From Paenibacillus sp. GSMTC-2017 (lineage in GTDB: Bacteria; Bacillota; Bacilli; Paenibacillales; Paenibacillaceae), in assembly GCF_016019935.1 (NCBI RefSeq), contig NZ_JAECMT010000005.1:124006-188005 (forward strand): a stretch of 64,000 nucleotides of DNA. The letters run 5' to 3'. This document shows positions 7,577-16,690 of the stretch, in pieces (the stretch's first letter is position 1; every line of letters begins with the position of its first letter). Below the pieces are notes generated by a model. That model ran no database searches. It saw only the letters and a list, made by a program, of their open reading frames with translations, and had not been told where the DNA came from. Position numbers and translations under genes: made by a program.

Positions 7577-9985
7577 CTAGGGGAGAGCAGGATAAGTTAA
7601 CGTTCCACGTTCATTCAAGCTATTGAGGTCATTTGCCCTCAGCTGAGCCTCGGATAAAGTATATAACGTATCTCCAGCATACAGTATTCGTTTGACTGAC
7701 TTCGTATAATCAAAGCCGTATTGACCACTTTTTTTCATATCTTCTTCCGTTAAGTGGCTAATACGTCCGCGTAACTTAAATCCACTCTTCAAATCGATTT
7801 TATATACATAGGCACCTTGATAAGTGAATTGTCCATAGGACGATAAGATATCTCCCTTAGTCCCATTTTCACTGGTTTTAATTTCATGAAGCTGAACAGG
7901 GAAAGCCATAAGTCCCTTTTCTTTAGAAAATAGGAGAGCTTTATGATCCTGTAACAATTCAGAATGTGTTCCTCGATCTCCAATGACTTCTTTAAACTTT
8001 TCTTTTGGATAATTGACATCCGTGACATCAAATAGGGCAATCTTTAATCCTTGTGTAATGGCAATTGATTCATCTTGACCGGTTCCTTTGGAAGGGATTT
8101 CTACGGTATCTTGACCAAACCCGATCAGATGATTGTCATCATAGGGATGTAGGTAATCACTATAACCAGGTATTTTCAGTTGCCCGAGTACAGTTGGCTT
8201 TGTTGGCTTGCTTAGATCGATAGCGAATAAAGGATCTACGTTTCGGAATGTAACCATATAAGCTCGTTTTCCCATAAAACGAGCAGAATAGATACGTTCG
8301 CCTGGAGCCAGCCCTTCCAGTTTCCCAACTGTTGCGAGGCTTTCATCGAGTACATAAATATTATTTGTGGAGCCTTGCTCACCCGTGGCCCACATATTGC
8401 CTTTCGTAAGTGCTACTCGGAAGTATCCTTCATGCTCATCCATAGAAAACTGATTCAAGAGCTGTCCAGGCACAGTTCCCGCACCAACGTAAACGACTTG
8501 GCCTTGGTCTAAACGGAATTTGTGAAATTGTGTTTCTTGTTCATAAGAGGTGCCTTTTTCTTTATAGTGCGACTGAGCGATATAAAGATGTTTTTCTGAA
8601 GCGTACATTGTTTCTCCAGCACCAAGAAAGGCTGATAGTTGCAATTGTTGCTTTGATTCATTTAGATCAACGGAGCCTACGATCATCATCGAGCTGTTAG
8701 TAGGTTCAGGGAAATAACGAATCTGATTCAGTGGCAAAGTAAGTTGCTTTTTAGAAGTAGCAGAGTCTCTATAGATCGGTTCGAACGCATTTGCTACGTC
8801 TGGATCATCGCTGCTTGCTACAATATCGTAGCCTTGGTAAATGTAATTGTGTTTATTAGTCACGATATATAAGGAACTGTCGATCTTCCGAGAGGACAAA
8901 TAACTGCCTTCTTGTTCGAGCTGGCGGGTTAACTTTGGTTCACCAGTCTTGTTTAGTTCGTAAATGAATGTTTTCACAATACTTTTAGTTTGATAGGGCG
9001 GCCATATTCCAATCATCGCGTTTTTAGAATTTTCGACTGGGACGCTAACATTAGTTGAAATATTTTCGCTTATAGCAGGTTCTTCTATCGGCTGATCGTG
9101 TGTCGTATATGAAGTGTAAATATTTTCTTGACCGATAACTACAAGTTGCTTTTCGTCAACATACAACTCAAGCGGTGTGAAGTTATCTTTTGCCGTATAT
9201 TCTAGTTGTGCACTTAGTTTAGGAGAGTGAGGATTAGATATATCGGTAATAAAAATGCGCGTGCCGCTAATTTGATAAATGTACCGTCCGTCTGTTTTGG
9301 CCCAGTCTGCTTCATCTACCCCATCAACTTGAACATTAGTTTTCGAATAATCATCCTTTTTAGTCGTATTTGGAGCAGGTGAAGTAGGTTCCGCTGATAT
9401 TGAATTTTCTTTATTTGCTAGCGCGCTATCGATTCCTGTTAATGCTCCTTTAGCATATAAATCCGAACTAGATTGTTTAAGAAGCTCTATCAACTTCTCA
9501 GTAGAATCGACTGTAGGTAGTTTTTTTGGTTCTTGAATCGTAACGGTACGTGTAACTCCATTCCAATATACGATTGTGCCTAACGCTTCAGAGATCTCTC
9601 TTAATGGAACCATCAATACTCTTTTTACTATTCGGGGAGCAGTATGGAGTGTGATCTGTTTTTCGTTTACTTTCATCAGTTTCGAACCGATAGTTAACTC
9701 GGCTTCACGCTCGTTACGGATGATCCGAACAGTTTGAGTACCTTTCGTGGATTCTAAGTAGGTTACCTCAGCATGTAGTGCTTTTGTTATTTCCCCAAGA
9801 GGAACAAGTATTGTCCCGCTCTCTGCAATAGGTGCGGTTGTAAGTGGTAGAGTAGCTCCTTCGATTTTAATCGTAATGTTTGCTTGAGCTTGAACGTGAG
9901 TTGAATGTTCTACTGTTCCATTTAAGGTCGGTAATACACATAGGGCCATCGTTAAGACGACAGCTACAATCGTTTTTATCTTCAT
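7577..9985 (-). CDS. Secreted protein: copper amine oxidase N-terminal-like domain plus beta-propeller
   Basis: 802 residues. A Sec signal peptide (KIKTIVAVVLTMALCV) is followed by a Cu_amine_oxidN1-type domain (about residues 40-150; VPLGEITKAL and VPLREISEAL are its hallmarks), a wall- or surface-associated module common in Paenibacillus. From about residue 215 (VQVDGVDEADWAKTDG) to the end it matches the Beta_propel (PF09826) domain of unknown function, with repeated blades such as IFITDISNPHSPKL and FAIDLSKPTKPTVLG. It has no catalytic motif. AAAGGAGC precedes the ATG. It is monocistronic. It probably acts on the cell surface; its role is unknown. Confidence 0.8.
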   Translation of the reverse strand: MKIKTIVAVVLTMALCVLPTLNGTVEHSTHVQAQANITIKIEGATLPLTTAPIAESGTILVPLGEITKALHAEVTYLESTKGTQTVRIIRNEREAELTIGSKLMKVNEKQITLHTAPRIVKRVLMVPLREISEALGTIVYWNGVTRTVTIQEPKKLPTVDSTEKLIELLKQSSSDLYAKGALTGIDSALANKENSISAEPTSPAPNTTKKDDYSKTNVQVDGVDEADWAKTDGRYIYQISGTRIFITDISNPHSPKLSAQLEYTAKDNFTPLELYVDEKQLVVIGQENIYTSYTTHDQPIEEPAISENISTNVSVPVENSKNAMIGIWPPYQTKSIVKTFIYELNKTGEPKLTRQLEQEGSYLSSRKIDSSLYIVTNKHNYIYQGYDIVASSDDPDVANAFEPIYRDSATSKKQLTLPLNQIRYFPEPTNSSMMIVGSVDLNESKQQLQLSAFLGAGETMYASEKHLYIAQSHYKEKGTSYEQETQFHKFRLDQGQVVYVGAGTVPGQLLNQFSMDEHEGYFRVALTKGNMWATGEQGSTNNIYVLDESLATVGKLEGLAPGERIYSARFMGKRAYMVTFRNVDPLFAIDLSKPTKPTVLGQLKIPGYSDYLHPYDDNHLIGFGQDTVEIPSKGTGQDESIAITQGLKIALFDVTDVNYPKEKFKEVIGDRGTHSELLQDHKALLFSKEKGLMAFPVQLHEIKTSENGTKGDILSSYGQFTYQGAYVYKIDLKSGFKLRGRISHLTEEDMKKSGQYGFDYTKSVKRILYAGDTLYTLSEAQLRANDLNSLNERGTLTYPALP

Positions 9986-10160
9986 TAAACAGGGCTCCTT
10001 TGCTAAAATTTATTATTTTGCAACCAATCGGTGGATGTAGTAAGTGGATAAGGCGGGTATAACTGTTTAAACGCTTATGATATGGAAATTGTTTCATACA
10101 ATAGGAATGAAAATTTTATGAAAAAGAAAAAGTGTATTACTCAAATTGTAAAAGAAGGGC

Positions 10161-10189
10161 TTGACGAAATATTCGCTTGGTTATATGGT
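10161..10189 (+). promoter_or_regulatory. SigA-type promoter of the GntR/ABC operon
   Basis: TTGACG (10161-10166), a 17-nt spacer and TATGGT (10184-10189), about 45 bases before the first gene. GntR regulators of this class normally repress their own operon, so an operator is expected near here; I could not assign one with confidence. Confidence 0.5.
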
Positions 10190-10232
10190 TAATTATATAA
10201 GTAATGAACCGAAGAAGTGAAGAGGTGATCAC

Positions 10233-10601
10233 ATGTTTGATGATCGAAGTCCCATTTATCAGCAAATTGCCGATGGGATAAAAGAGGATATCGTAAGCGG
10301 CACACTTAAAGAAGAGGATCAAGTGATGTCGACCAATCAATACGCAGCATTTTATCGTATCAATCCAGCTACAGCGGCGAAAGGTTTTCAGCTTCTAACC
10401 GATGAAGGTATTTTGTATAAGAAGAGAGGAATCGGCATGTTTGTAAGTACGGATGCGAGAAGTACGTTACTGAAGCAGCGCAGAGATCGATTTTTTGAGG
10501 AAGTTGTTGATCGGATGGTAACAGAGGCAAATAAGATCGGTGTGCCTATTACAGATATTATAAGTCGAATTGAAGAACTGAAGGGGAGGGATGAGGAGTG
10601 A
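10233..10601 (+). CDS. GntR-family regulator, YtrA type
   Basis: 122 residues: a winged-helix GntR domain (SPIYQQIADGIKEDIVSG, then STNQYAAFYRINPATAAKGF) and only a short C-terminal helical part, the mark of the YtrA subfamily, which lacks a ligand-binding domain. YtrA proteins repress ABC-transporter operons they belong to. The start is ATG after GAGGTGATC. It overlaps the ABC ATPase gene by four bases. It is probably a local repressor of this three-gene operon. Confidence 0.85.
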   Translation: MFDDRSPIYQQIADGIKEDIVSGTLKEEDQVMSTNQYAAFYRINPATAAKGFQLLTDEGILYKKRGIGMFVSTDARSTLLKQRRDRFFEEVVDRMVTEANKIGVPITDIISRIEELKGRDEE

Positions 10602-11476
10602 CATTAGCAATTGAAGTAAAGAATCTAACACTCCGATATGGAAAAACGACAGCGTTAGAGGATGTATCGTTTAAGCTTGCTCCTGGTAAAATATATGGTT
10701 TACTCGGCAGGAATGGATCAGGGAAAACCAGTTTATTGTCTGTTCTTGCCTCGTTTCAGTTGCAATCCGATGGGGAAGTAACAATAAGCGGAGAAGCTCC
10801 TTTTGAAAGTGAAAAAATAATGCGTCAAGTTTGTTTCATTCAAGAAAGTGGAAATATGCAGGATGGTTATTATGTTCGTGATGCGCTCCGTTTTGGGGCT
10901 GATTGCTGGCCAGAATGGGATGCGGAGTTTGCAAACAGACTTATTAATCTTTTTGAACTTCCATTAAATAAACGGATTCAAACGTTATCACGCGGTAAAA
11001 GATCTGCACTTGGTGTTACCATTGGACTTGCGAGTCGTGCTCCGGTTACTATTCTTGATGAAGCGTATTTAGGGATGGATGCTCCTTCTAGATATGTCTT
11101 TTATGACGAACTGCTTAAAGACTATTTAGAGTATCCACGCACTTTTATTTTATCATCCCATCTCATTGAAGAAGTGGGCACTTTATTTGAGGAAGTGCTA
11201 ATTTTGGATAAAGGTAAACTTATGCTCCACAATGAAGTGGAAACGTTCAAAGATCGTGGTGTATCTATTACAGGGCAACCGAAAGTAGTCGATGAGTTTA
11301 CGATAGGCATGTCCGTCATCGGCACGAAGCAGCTTGGGAACACGAAGTCCGTCACGGTTTATGGCGTGTTAAATCAGGAGCAACGTATGGAAGCAGTGAA
11401 ATCGGGACTAGAGTTAGGAACGGTAACTTTGCAAGATCTATTCGTTCATTTGACGAGCGGAAAGGTGGGGCAATAA
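10598..11476 (+). CDS. ABC transporter ATP-binding protein (YtrB-like)
   Basis: 292 residues starting at GTG, which overlaps the regulator's TGA. Walker A is GRNGSGKTS, the Q-loop lies in CFIQESG, a degenerate signature is LSRGKRSALG, Walker B is VTILDEAYLGMD and the H-loop is ILSSHLIEE. The C-terminal 70 residues are an extra domain typical of ABC-2 export ATPases. It pairs with the membrane protein that follows (TAATG overlap). Operons of this arrangement in Firmicutes usually respond to cell-envelope stress or antibiotics; the substrate is unknown. Confidence 0.85.
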   Translation: MTLAIEVKNLTLRYGKTTALEDVSFKLAPGKIYGLLGRNGSGKTSLLSVLASFQLQSDGEVTISGEAPFESEKIMRQVCFIQESGNMQDGYYVRDALRFGADCWPEWDAEFANRLINLFELPLNKRIQTLSRGKRSALGVTIGLASRAPVTILDEAYLGMDAPSRYVFYDELLKDYLEYPRTFILSSHLIEEVGTLFEEVLILDKGKLMLHNEVETFKDRGVSITGQPKVVDEFTIGMSVIGTKQLGNTKSVTVYGVLNQEQRMEAVKSGLELGTVTLQDLFVHLTSGKVGQ

Positions 11477-12168
11477 TGACTAAAAATAAAAGATTGATGC
11501 ATCCAATCTGGATCGTTGCACATAGGCTGTTTCGAAACTATCGATTACTTCTTTTCGTTTACTCATTAATATTTCTCAGTATTTTTTTACTCATTAATAT
11601 TTCTTATAGTACGGGTTTAATTTCGAATCCAAGTACAACTATGCCAGAAATATGGGATAGTGTAAGTATATCACCCAATATTTTTCTGCTAGTTCTTGGG
11701 ATTATGATTACAACATTAACTTTATCTGGCTTTGTTTCAAATGGATTAACAAGAAGACACTTTGTAGCAGGAACAACCTTATTCATGCTTGCTATGTCCC
11801 TCGCATTCTCAATTATAATGTTGATAGGATACCCACTTGGTAACTTAACATTGCAAGCGTTTGGCGTACCTTGGGATCTTCAATATCCTCATTTATTAAG
11901 TATGATACTGAACAATATATTTATCTTTTTCGGTTATTTTAGTACAGGATGGCTTATAGGTTCTACTTTTTACCGCTTCAACTGGAAAGTTGCGGCGCCA
12001 CTTGCCCTCATTTCATACATGCCTGCTATAGGTATGGAGTGGATAATTGAAATAGATAACATGCCATACTTTATCAAAATCGTCATTTTAGTAGTCGTAT
12101 CCGCTTTAATTGTCGCCCTCAATTATGTTATGCTCCGCCGTGTATCAATTAAGCGTAAGCTAGTGTAG
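11476..12168 (+). CDS. ABC transporter membrane subunit
   Basis: 230 residues, about six hydrophobic segments (for example LLLFVYSLIFLSIFLL and ILVVVSALIVALNYVML), no soluble domain. Its start overlaps the ATPase stop by one base, so the two are co-translated. It fits the ABC-2 permease role for the ATPase before it. No closer family could be recognised. A terminator follows. Confidence 0.75.
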   Translation: MTKNKRLMHPIWIVAHRLFRNYRLLLFVYSLIFLSIFLLINISYSTGLISNPSTTMPEIWDSVSISPNIFLLVLGIMITTLTLSGFVSNGLTRRHFVAGTTLFMLAMSLAFSIIMLIGYPLGNLTLQAFGVPWDLQYPHLLSMILNNIFIFFGYFSTGWLIGSTFYRFNWKVAAPLALISYMPAIGMEWIIEIDNMPYFIKIVILVVVSALIVALNYVMLRRVSIKRKLV

Positions 12169-12188
12169 TTTCTATAGATATTACCTAA

Positions 12189-12228
12189 AGGCCTAAGTGG
12201 ATTCTATCATCCATTTAGGTCTTTTTTG
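12189..12228 (+). terminator. Terminator of the GntR/ABC operon
   Basis: GCCTAAGTGGAT pairs (one G-U) with ATCCATTTAGGT, followed by CTTTTTTG. Confidence 0.85.
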
Positions 12229-12355
12229 TAAAAATGTTACCAAAGGTAGTTGCTATTCTTTCAGCGATAGCGGAAAATAGAAATAGGAAAAATTTGCCGA
12301 AGATTGTCGAATTTTCGGTAAAATAAATATAATCGTTGGGTCAGAGGTGCTGGGA

Positions 12356-14266
12356 ATGATTAAAAAGCGCAGTGTTTCACAGAGATTTTTTCTGTTACTA
12401 CTCTGTTTTATTGGGGTAGTTCTATGGACTCAGTCTGCGCACGCTGAGAGTACAGATAAGCCATTAAAAATTACAGAGTGGCAGATGTTATGGGAAGAGC
12501 AAGGCAAGGAGTCTACTATTACAGAAGTAAGTGCATTATCTAATGACAAGAGATGGTTTTCCGTCAAAGCGGGAGAAGAGTATCCTGCTTTACCAGAGGG
12601 TGTCAGTGTTGCATGGATAAAGTTTCAATTGCCTGAGATGACGCAGAAGCGTCCTGCACTGGAGTTTAATAAGTTGTATGCCAGAAATGTAGTCATGTAT
12701 CTTGATAATGAGGTAATGTATGAGCGATATCGCGACTATTATTTTGATCAAAACGAAATGGTTATACCTGTAAGTGAGTCTGAGTCATTTAAAATAATTT
12801 ACGTTAAGCTTCAATTGAATTCTGATAGGCTCGGAATGTATCAGGAAGTAAAAATTGGAGAGTACGATACGCTATTAAGACAGTTTATAAAAAAGGATCT
12901 ATTAGACGTTGTAGTAGGAGCCTCTTTAATTTTTATTTCGTTATTTATGATGGTAAGTGTAGGTTTTCTTAATCGCTCCTTTCAACCAGGATGGAACTCA
13001 TTGCTGTTGATGATGTTATCAATTGGAATAATGATTCTTACGTATTCACCTTTTTTAGATAAGTACTTTCCTGAGTTCGGTACCTTATTTCTAATACTAT
13101 TCGAGCTAGCATCTTGTTTCTTAATACCATCCCTTTTCTTCTTTCTAGAGAAAGTATTTGGAAAAGGCCCTTTTTCATTGATCTCTAGGTTCAAAAAGAT
13201 ACAATTTTATTTAGCACCTTTTCAAATTATAATGCTCATTTTAAGCTATAACTTTGAGCCGGTTGCTAATTTGTACGGTGGATTTGGCTATTATAGCCTT
13301 GGTTTGTCCATCATTATTGGTAATGTTTTATTAATATCTACTTTGATCTATGAGTTTGCTAGCAGGAATAAGGACGCAAGAATATTATCTATTGGCATTA
13401 GTATTTTTGCTGGAGTAGGGTTAGTTGAGATAATCTATTATTTTTATAGCGATGCTATGTATCGATTATATTATTGGAAAATTAGTATTCTATTTTTCTT
13501 AGCATCGTTAATTATTATTTTAGTTAGAAGAGTGATGTACAATTACAAATTGGCAGTTGAATATTCTAATCAAATTGAAATATATAATGACGAACTTCAA
13601 CGTACTGAAAAGATTGAATTAATCAGCAACCTTGCCGCATCTATAGCGCATGAAGTAAGAAATCCATTACAGGTAACAAGAGGCTTCTTACAGCTTTTAG
13701 GGAACAAAGCAATCGGAACCAATGACAAAAGCTACATAAAGTTAGCTATTGACGAACTCGACCGGGCATCAGAGATTATCACTGATTTTCTGACATTCTC
13801 AAAGCCGGATTTGGGTGGTGTGATGAAGTTGAACACATTAGATGAAATTCAGCAAGTAGTTGCTATATTATCGCCACTTGCTAGTATGCAAGGTGGTGCG
13901 CTCAAAATTATTCCAGAAGAGAAATTATTTATGAAAGGGAATTCATCCCGATTTAAACAAGCCCTAATAAACATCATCAAAAATAGTATTGAAGCATTTC
14001 GTGAAGATGGTGAAGTGATTATAAAAGTATTTAGGGAGGAAGAGAGCAGCCGAATTGTTATTCATATTGCCGATAATGGCGAGGGAATAGATGAACATGA
14101 CCTAAAACGTCTTGGTGAGCCCTATTATTCTAAAAAAACAAAGGGAACAGGTTTAGGCTTGATGGTCACTTATCGAATAATTGAAGCAATGAATGGTGAA
14201 ATACGCTTTTATAGTACACGAGGTGCGGGTACAGAAGTATTTATTAAAATTCCAGAAGCTATTTAA
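12356..14266 (+). CDS. 7TM-DISM sensor histidine kinase
   Basis: About 636 residues. The ATG at 12356 is chosen over a GTG nine bases earlier because AGAGGTG is then correctly spaced. A signal peptide (RFFLLLLCFIGVVL...AHA) leads to an extracellular domain of about 150 residues, then seven membrane segments (about 190-390) in the 7TMR-DISM arrangement. The kinase core is of the NtrB/sporulation-kinase type: H432 in AHEVRNP, N-box NIIKNSIEA, G1 DNGEGID and G2 KGTGLGL. No response regulator is adjacent, so it is an orphan that could feed a phosphorelay. It ends convergent with the NHLP peptide gene, sharing a terminator. The ligand is unknown; 7TMR-DISM domains bind small molecules. Confidence 0.85.
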   Translation: MIKKRSVSQRFFLLLLCFIGVVLWTQSAHAESTDKPLKITEWQMLWEEQGKESTITEVSALSNDKRWFSVKAGEEYPALPEGVSVAWIKFQLPEMTQKRPALEFNKLYARNVVMYLDNEVMYERYRDYYFDQNEMVIPVSESESFKIIYVKLQLNSDRLGMYQEVKIGEYDTLLRQFIKKDLLDVVVGASLIFISLFMMVSVGFLNRSFQPGWNSLLLMMLSIGIMILTYSPFLDKYFPEFGTLFLILFELASCFLIPSLFFFLEKVFGKGPFSLISRFKKIQFYLAPFQIIMLILSYNFEPVANLYGGFGYYSLGLSIIIGNVLLISTLIYEFASRNKDARILSIGISIFAGVGLVEIIYYFYSDAMYRLYYWKISILFFLASLIIILVRRVMYNYKLAVEYSNQIEIYNDELQRTEKIELISNLAASIAHEVRNPLQVTRGFLQLLGNKAIGTNDKSYIKLAIDELDRASEIITDFLTFSKPDLGGVMKLNTLDEIQQVVAILSPLASMQGGALKIIPEEKLFMKGNSSRFKQALINIIKNSIEAFREDGEVIIKVFREEESSRIVIHIADNGEGIDEHDLKRLGEPYYSKKTKGTGLGLMVTYRIIEAMNGEIRFYSTRGAGTEVFIKIPEAI

Positions 14267-14308
14267 CCATCAGTTTGAATAACCGACGCGCTATCTATTG
14301 CTTTAGCG

Positions 14309-14349
14309 AAAAAAGACGTAACAATCGTTTGACGATTGTTACGTCTTTT
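14309..14349. terminator. Bidirectional terminator between the DISM kinase and the NHLP peptide gene
   Basis: AAAAGACGTAACAATCGT pairs perfectly with its complement across a TTG loop, with an A-run before and a T-run after. Confidence 0.9.
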
Positions 14350-14366
14350 ATATATGTAACGTAATT

Positions 14367-14609
14367 CTATCTCCAGCGACCAAGACTTTCATAACTCATG
14401 CGCGCAACATCTTGAGGATTTTCTGGAATAACTAAGTAATAATTATCTTGTGTTTCCTCCAAAACTTGTACGTTAAAATGAGCAGGAATCTCAATGCCAA
14501 AAGCATCTCTAATAGCTGATTTTGGATCTGCGATTAGCTGTTCCTTAAATGAAGCATCAGCCCATGCTTTTTCAATAATTTGATCTCTAAGCTCTTGCTC
14601 TCTCGACAT
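14367..14609 (-). CDS. NHLP-leader family RiPP-precursor-like peptide with penultimate Trp
   Basis: 80 residues from the ATG at 14609 (AAGGGTGA lies just before it; the frame is open 36 bases further but without a site). Residues 1-65 match the nitrile-hydratase-like leader (NHLP) pattern: EKAWADASFKEQLIADPK, AFGIEIP, VQVLEET and YYLVIPENP. NHLP leaders direct precursor peptides to modifying enzymes. The usual GG/AG cleavage site is not present; the tail is only MSYESLGRWR, with no Cys and with Trp79 next to last. It lies 127 bases downstream of a prenyl-synthase-fold gene on the same strand. I infer a modified-peptide precursor, but a leader-only protein of other function cannot be excluded. 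Confidence 0.75.
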   Translation of the reverse strand: MSREQELRDQIIEKAWADASFKEQLIADPKSAIRDAFGIEIPAHFNVQVLEETQDNYYLVIPENPQDVARMSYESLGRWR

Positions 14610-14736
14610 AAAGGTCACCCTTCCGAATATGTATATGTTTACCAAAAGTAGTGTATCATTTATATTCGACAGAATCTACAACTATTTTACTATATTCTAC
14701 ATTTAATAGTTCGAAAGTTGTAATTCCAAGGTAACG

Positions 14737-15669
14737 CTATTTCGAAAACATATAGTTTAATCCCCCGCCAAGCAACTTCCGCTTATTATCATCAATTTTT
14801 AGAGCTATTCCTCGTAAGCTTTCTACCAAGTCGGAGTGGTATTTGATTAGTGGTGTAATTGATAATTGGAGGTGAAGCAAATGAGCATGATTCCGTTCAG
14901 CTATTTCTACAAATCGATTTAAATATCCATACACATAGATTTGCGTCTCAACTTGTGCTTTTGTCACCATATCGAAAGTTGTTCCTTCTCCCATTTGTGA
15001 AGCGATTAAAGCAAGCAATCCGTTATAACTTCCATCTTCCATGTCTTGCTGCCAATCTGTCCAATCATCTAGCATTTGCAAAGTCGTCAGGGCTAGATCT
15101 ACAGCAGTCTCAGTGGCTTCGATTCGCTCAGCTTGTCCAATGAGAAGCAAAGCACCAGTGCTTGCAATTTTAACTGGACCAGCCTTCCCGGCAGTAAGGA
15201 TAGGATCACTCATAAAGAAGTTGTGTTCTCCCTCATTTACAACGCTGTCAGCCCAAGTAGTAAGATAGCGTTCATAATAGTTCCAGAACGTGCTATTAGT
15301 AGGAAATAACTGCTGTAAGAGGTTAAACATATTTAAATAGAAGAGATTGGCTAGCGCTAGCAGTAGTTTTCTTTTTGAATTATCCTTATCATCCATCACA
15401 TCATCTTGAATAAAAAAGTAAAGCATGCCATATATATTGACAAGTACAAGTTTTTCGCACTGTTCGTCCGAAAGGTCAATTGCTTCTTTCATCCAATAGG
15501 GAAGTAGCGTACAAATAAAGTCTGTTCCGTCATCATTAACTAATGGATTAAAGGCTAGGGTGTACTCTAGACCAATTTCATTTAATGGGGGAGGAAATTT
15601 GGCAATTTGTCCATTGGCACTAGTAAATACAGCCTCTAGTTGCTTCTTATAAGGTTCATACCAATCCAT
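14737..15669 (-). CDS. Class I isoprenoid-synthase-fold enzyme beside an NHLP peptide
   Basis: 310 residues, mostly helical. The two Mg-binding motifs expected of the fold are both present: DDVMD at residues 89-93 (within FFIQDDVMDD) and DDWTD at 201-205 (within LQMLDDWTD). Two DDxxD motifs fit prenyl synthases/transferases better than terpene cyclases, which have NSE as second motif. GGAGAG lies nine bases before the ATG. It has no clear chain-length signature and is not a housekeeping FPP/GGPP synthase by eye. Gene order (enzyme then small Trp-ended peptide) copies comQ-comX. The likely role is prenyl transfer or terpenoid formation; peptide modification is my inference. Confidence 0.7.
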   Translation of the reverse strand: MDWYEPYKKQLEAVFTSANGQIAKFPPPLNEIGLEYTLAFNPLVNDDGTDFICTLLPYWMKEAIDLSDEQCEKLVLVNIYGMLYFFIQDDVMDDKDNSKRKLLLALANLFYLNMFNLLQQLFPTNSTFWNYYERYLTTWADSVVNEGEHNFFMSDPILTAGKAGPVKIASTGALLLIGQAERIEATETAVDLALTTLQMLDDWTDWQQDMEDGSYNGLLALIASQMGEGTTFDMVTKAQVETQIYVYGYLNRFVEIAERNHAHLLHLQLSITPLIKYHSDLVESLRGIALKIDDNKRKLLGGGLNYMFSK

Positions 15670-16010
15670 CGTTCATGTCTCTCCAATTCTTGAATATAGT
15701 AAAAAGGGCTTCTTTAGAGTTATCCTAACTATATCACTTGAAATGATAATAGATTGAAAAACTTAACAAATTATGCAGATAGTTTGATGATTCTTTTGCT
15801 GATTTAGGTTGAGTAAACTATAATAATCCAGTAGAATGTAGTAGAAATGATTAAATTTTATTCATTACTTGCAGTGTCCGTGCACCCAGTCAATGTAGTA
15901 CTAGACTAAAGTAGGGGTATCATCCAGTGCTAAAGCAGGTTTAAAAAGTGGTTCTCCTGCATTAAAGTAAATACTAATTGAGAGTTCTTGGATAGTGGAG
16001 GTTATAGAAC
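15670..16010. other. Intergenic gap with no recognisable feature except promoters
   Basis: About 340 bases between divergent genes. It is AT-rich, with no convincing open frame, repeat or terminator. It must hold promoters for the prenyl-synthase gene and for the 16011 gene, but no boxes stand out enough to assign. Confidence 0.5.
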
Positions 16011-16580
16011 ATGAGTAGGGACAAAGAAATATATGTGCTATTAACGGATACCGGAACTGTCCTCACTAAAATAATTAGATCCTTTACAAAGGATCCGCTC
16101 AACCATGCTTCAATTGCGTTTGATCAGGATTTAAACGAGGTGTATAGCTTCGGAAGGAAAAATCCAAGCAATCCTTTTTTTGCAGGTTTCGTTAGAGAGG
16201 ACATTCGTGGTGATTTTTTTGAAGAATCGATGTGTGCCTTATATAGGATTCAGGTTAGTCAATCTACCTACAACAACATACGATCACAAATAAGACATTT
16301 TGAACAATATCAGGAATTGTACAAATATAATTTAGTTGGTATGTTAGGTGTCGTTTTCAATATCGAATGGGAACGTCGTTATGCTTACTTTTGTTCTCAA
16401 TTTGTAGCTACCGTATTTGACAGGAGTGGGGTTTGTCTTGTTGAGAAATCGCCGCTACTCGTCACTCCTGGTGATTTGCAGAATACACCGGAGCTTGAGT
16501 TAGTATACCACGGAAAGCTACATGCTTATGCAGGGTGTGAGTCGATTACAAGTGGTGCCAGTACGTTCCGAACTGCATAA
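16011..16580 (+). CDS. Putative NlpC/P60- or YiiX-like cysteine hydrolase
   Basis: 189 residues. A His in NHASIAFD near residue 33 and a Cys in YFCSQFVATVF near residue 128 give the circularly permuted papain-like order (His first, Cys later) seen in YiiX/YebB/YycO-type proteins. It has no signal peptide, so it is likely cytoplasmic. GGAGG is well placed before the ATG. It stands alone between a divergent gene and a weak terminator. The substrate is unknown; amidase or thioesterase activity on peptides or lipids is typical for the superfamily. Confidence 0.6.
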   Translation: MSRDKEIYVLLTDTGTVLTKIIRSFTKDPLNHASIAFDQDLNEVYSFGRKNPSNPFFAGFVREDIRGDFFEESMCALYRIQVSQSTYNNIRSQIRHFEQYQELYKYNLVGMLGVVFNIEWERRYAYFCSQFVATVFDRSGVCLVEKSPLLVTPGDLQNTPELELVYHGKLHAYAGCESITSGASTFRTA

Positions 16581-16581
16581 C

Positions 16582-16617
16582 AAAAGAGATCTCTTTATAT
16601 TCGAGGTCTTTTTTTTA
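16582..16617 (+). terminator. Weak terminator after the cysteine hydrolase
   Basis: AAAGA..CTC pairs imperfectly with GAGGTCTTT, followed by a long T-run. Confidence 0.5.
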
Positions 16618-16690
16618 TTGCCTGGCTGCCAGATGCCTCTCTAGACTATTTTAGTCGTTTGTGAGAATCTGTATGTAGGAGGGAATGCTC

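Noticed and set aside
14610..14645. Longer start for the NHLP peptide
   Set aside because: The added 12 residues have no ribosome site and are not part of the NHLP pattern; AAGGGTGA stands before the ATG at 14609.
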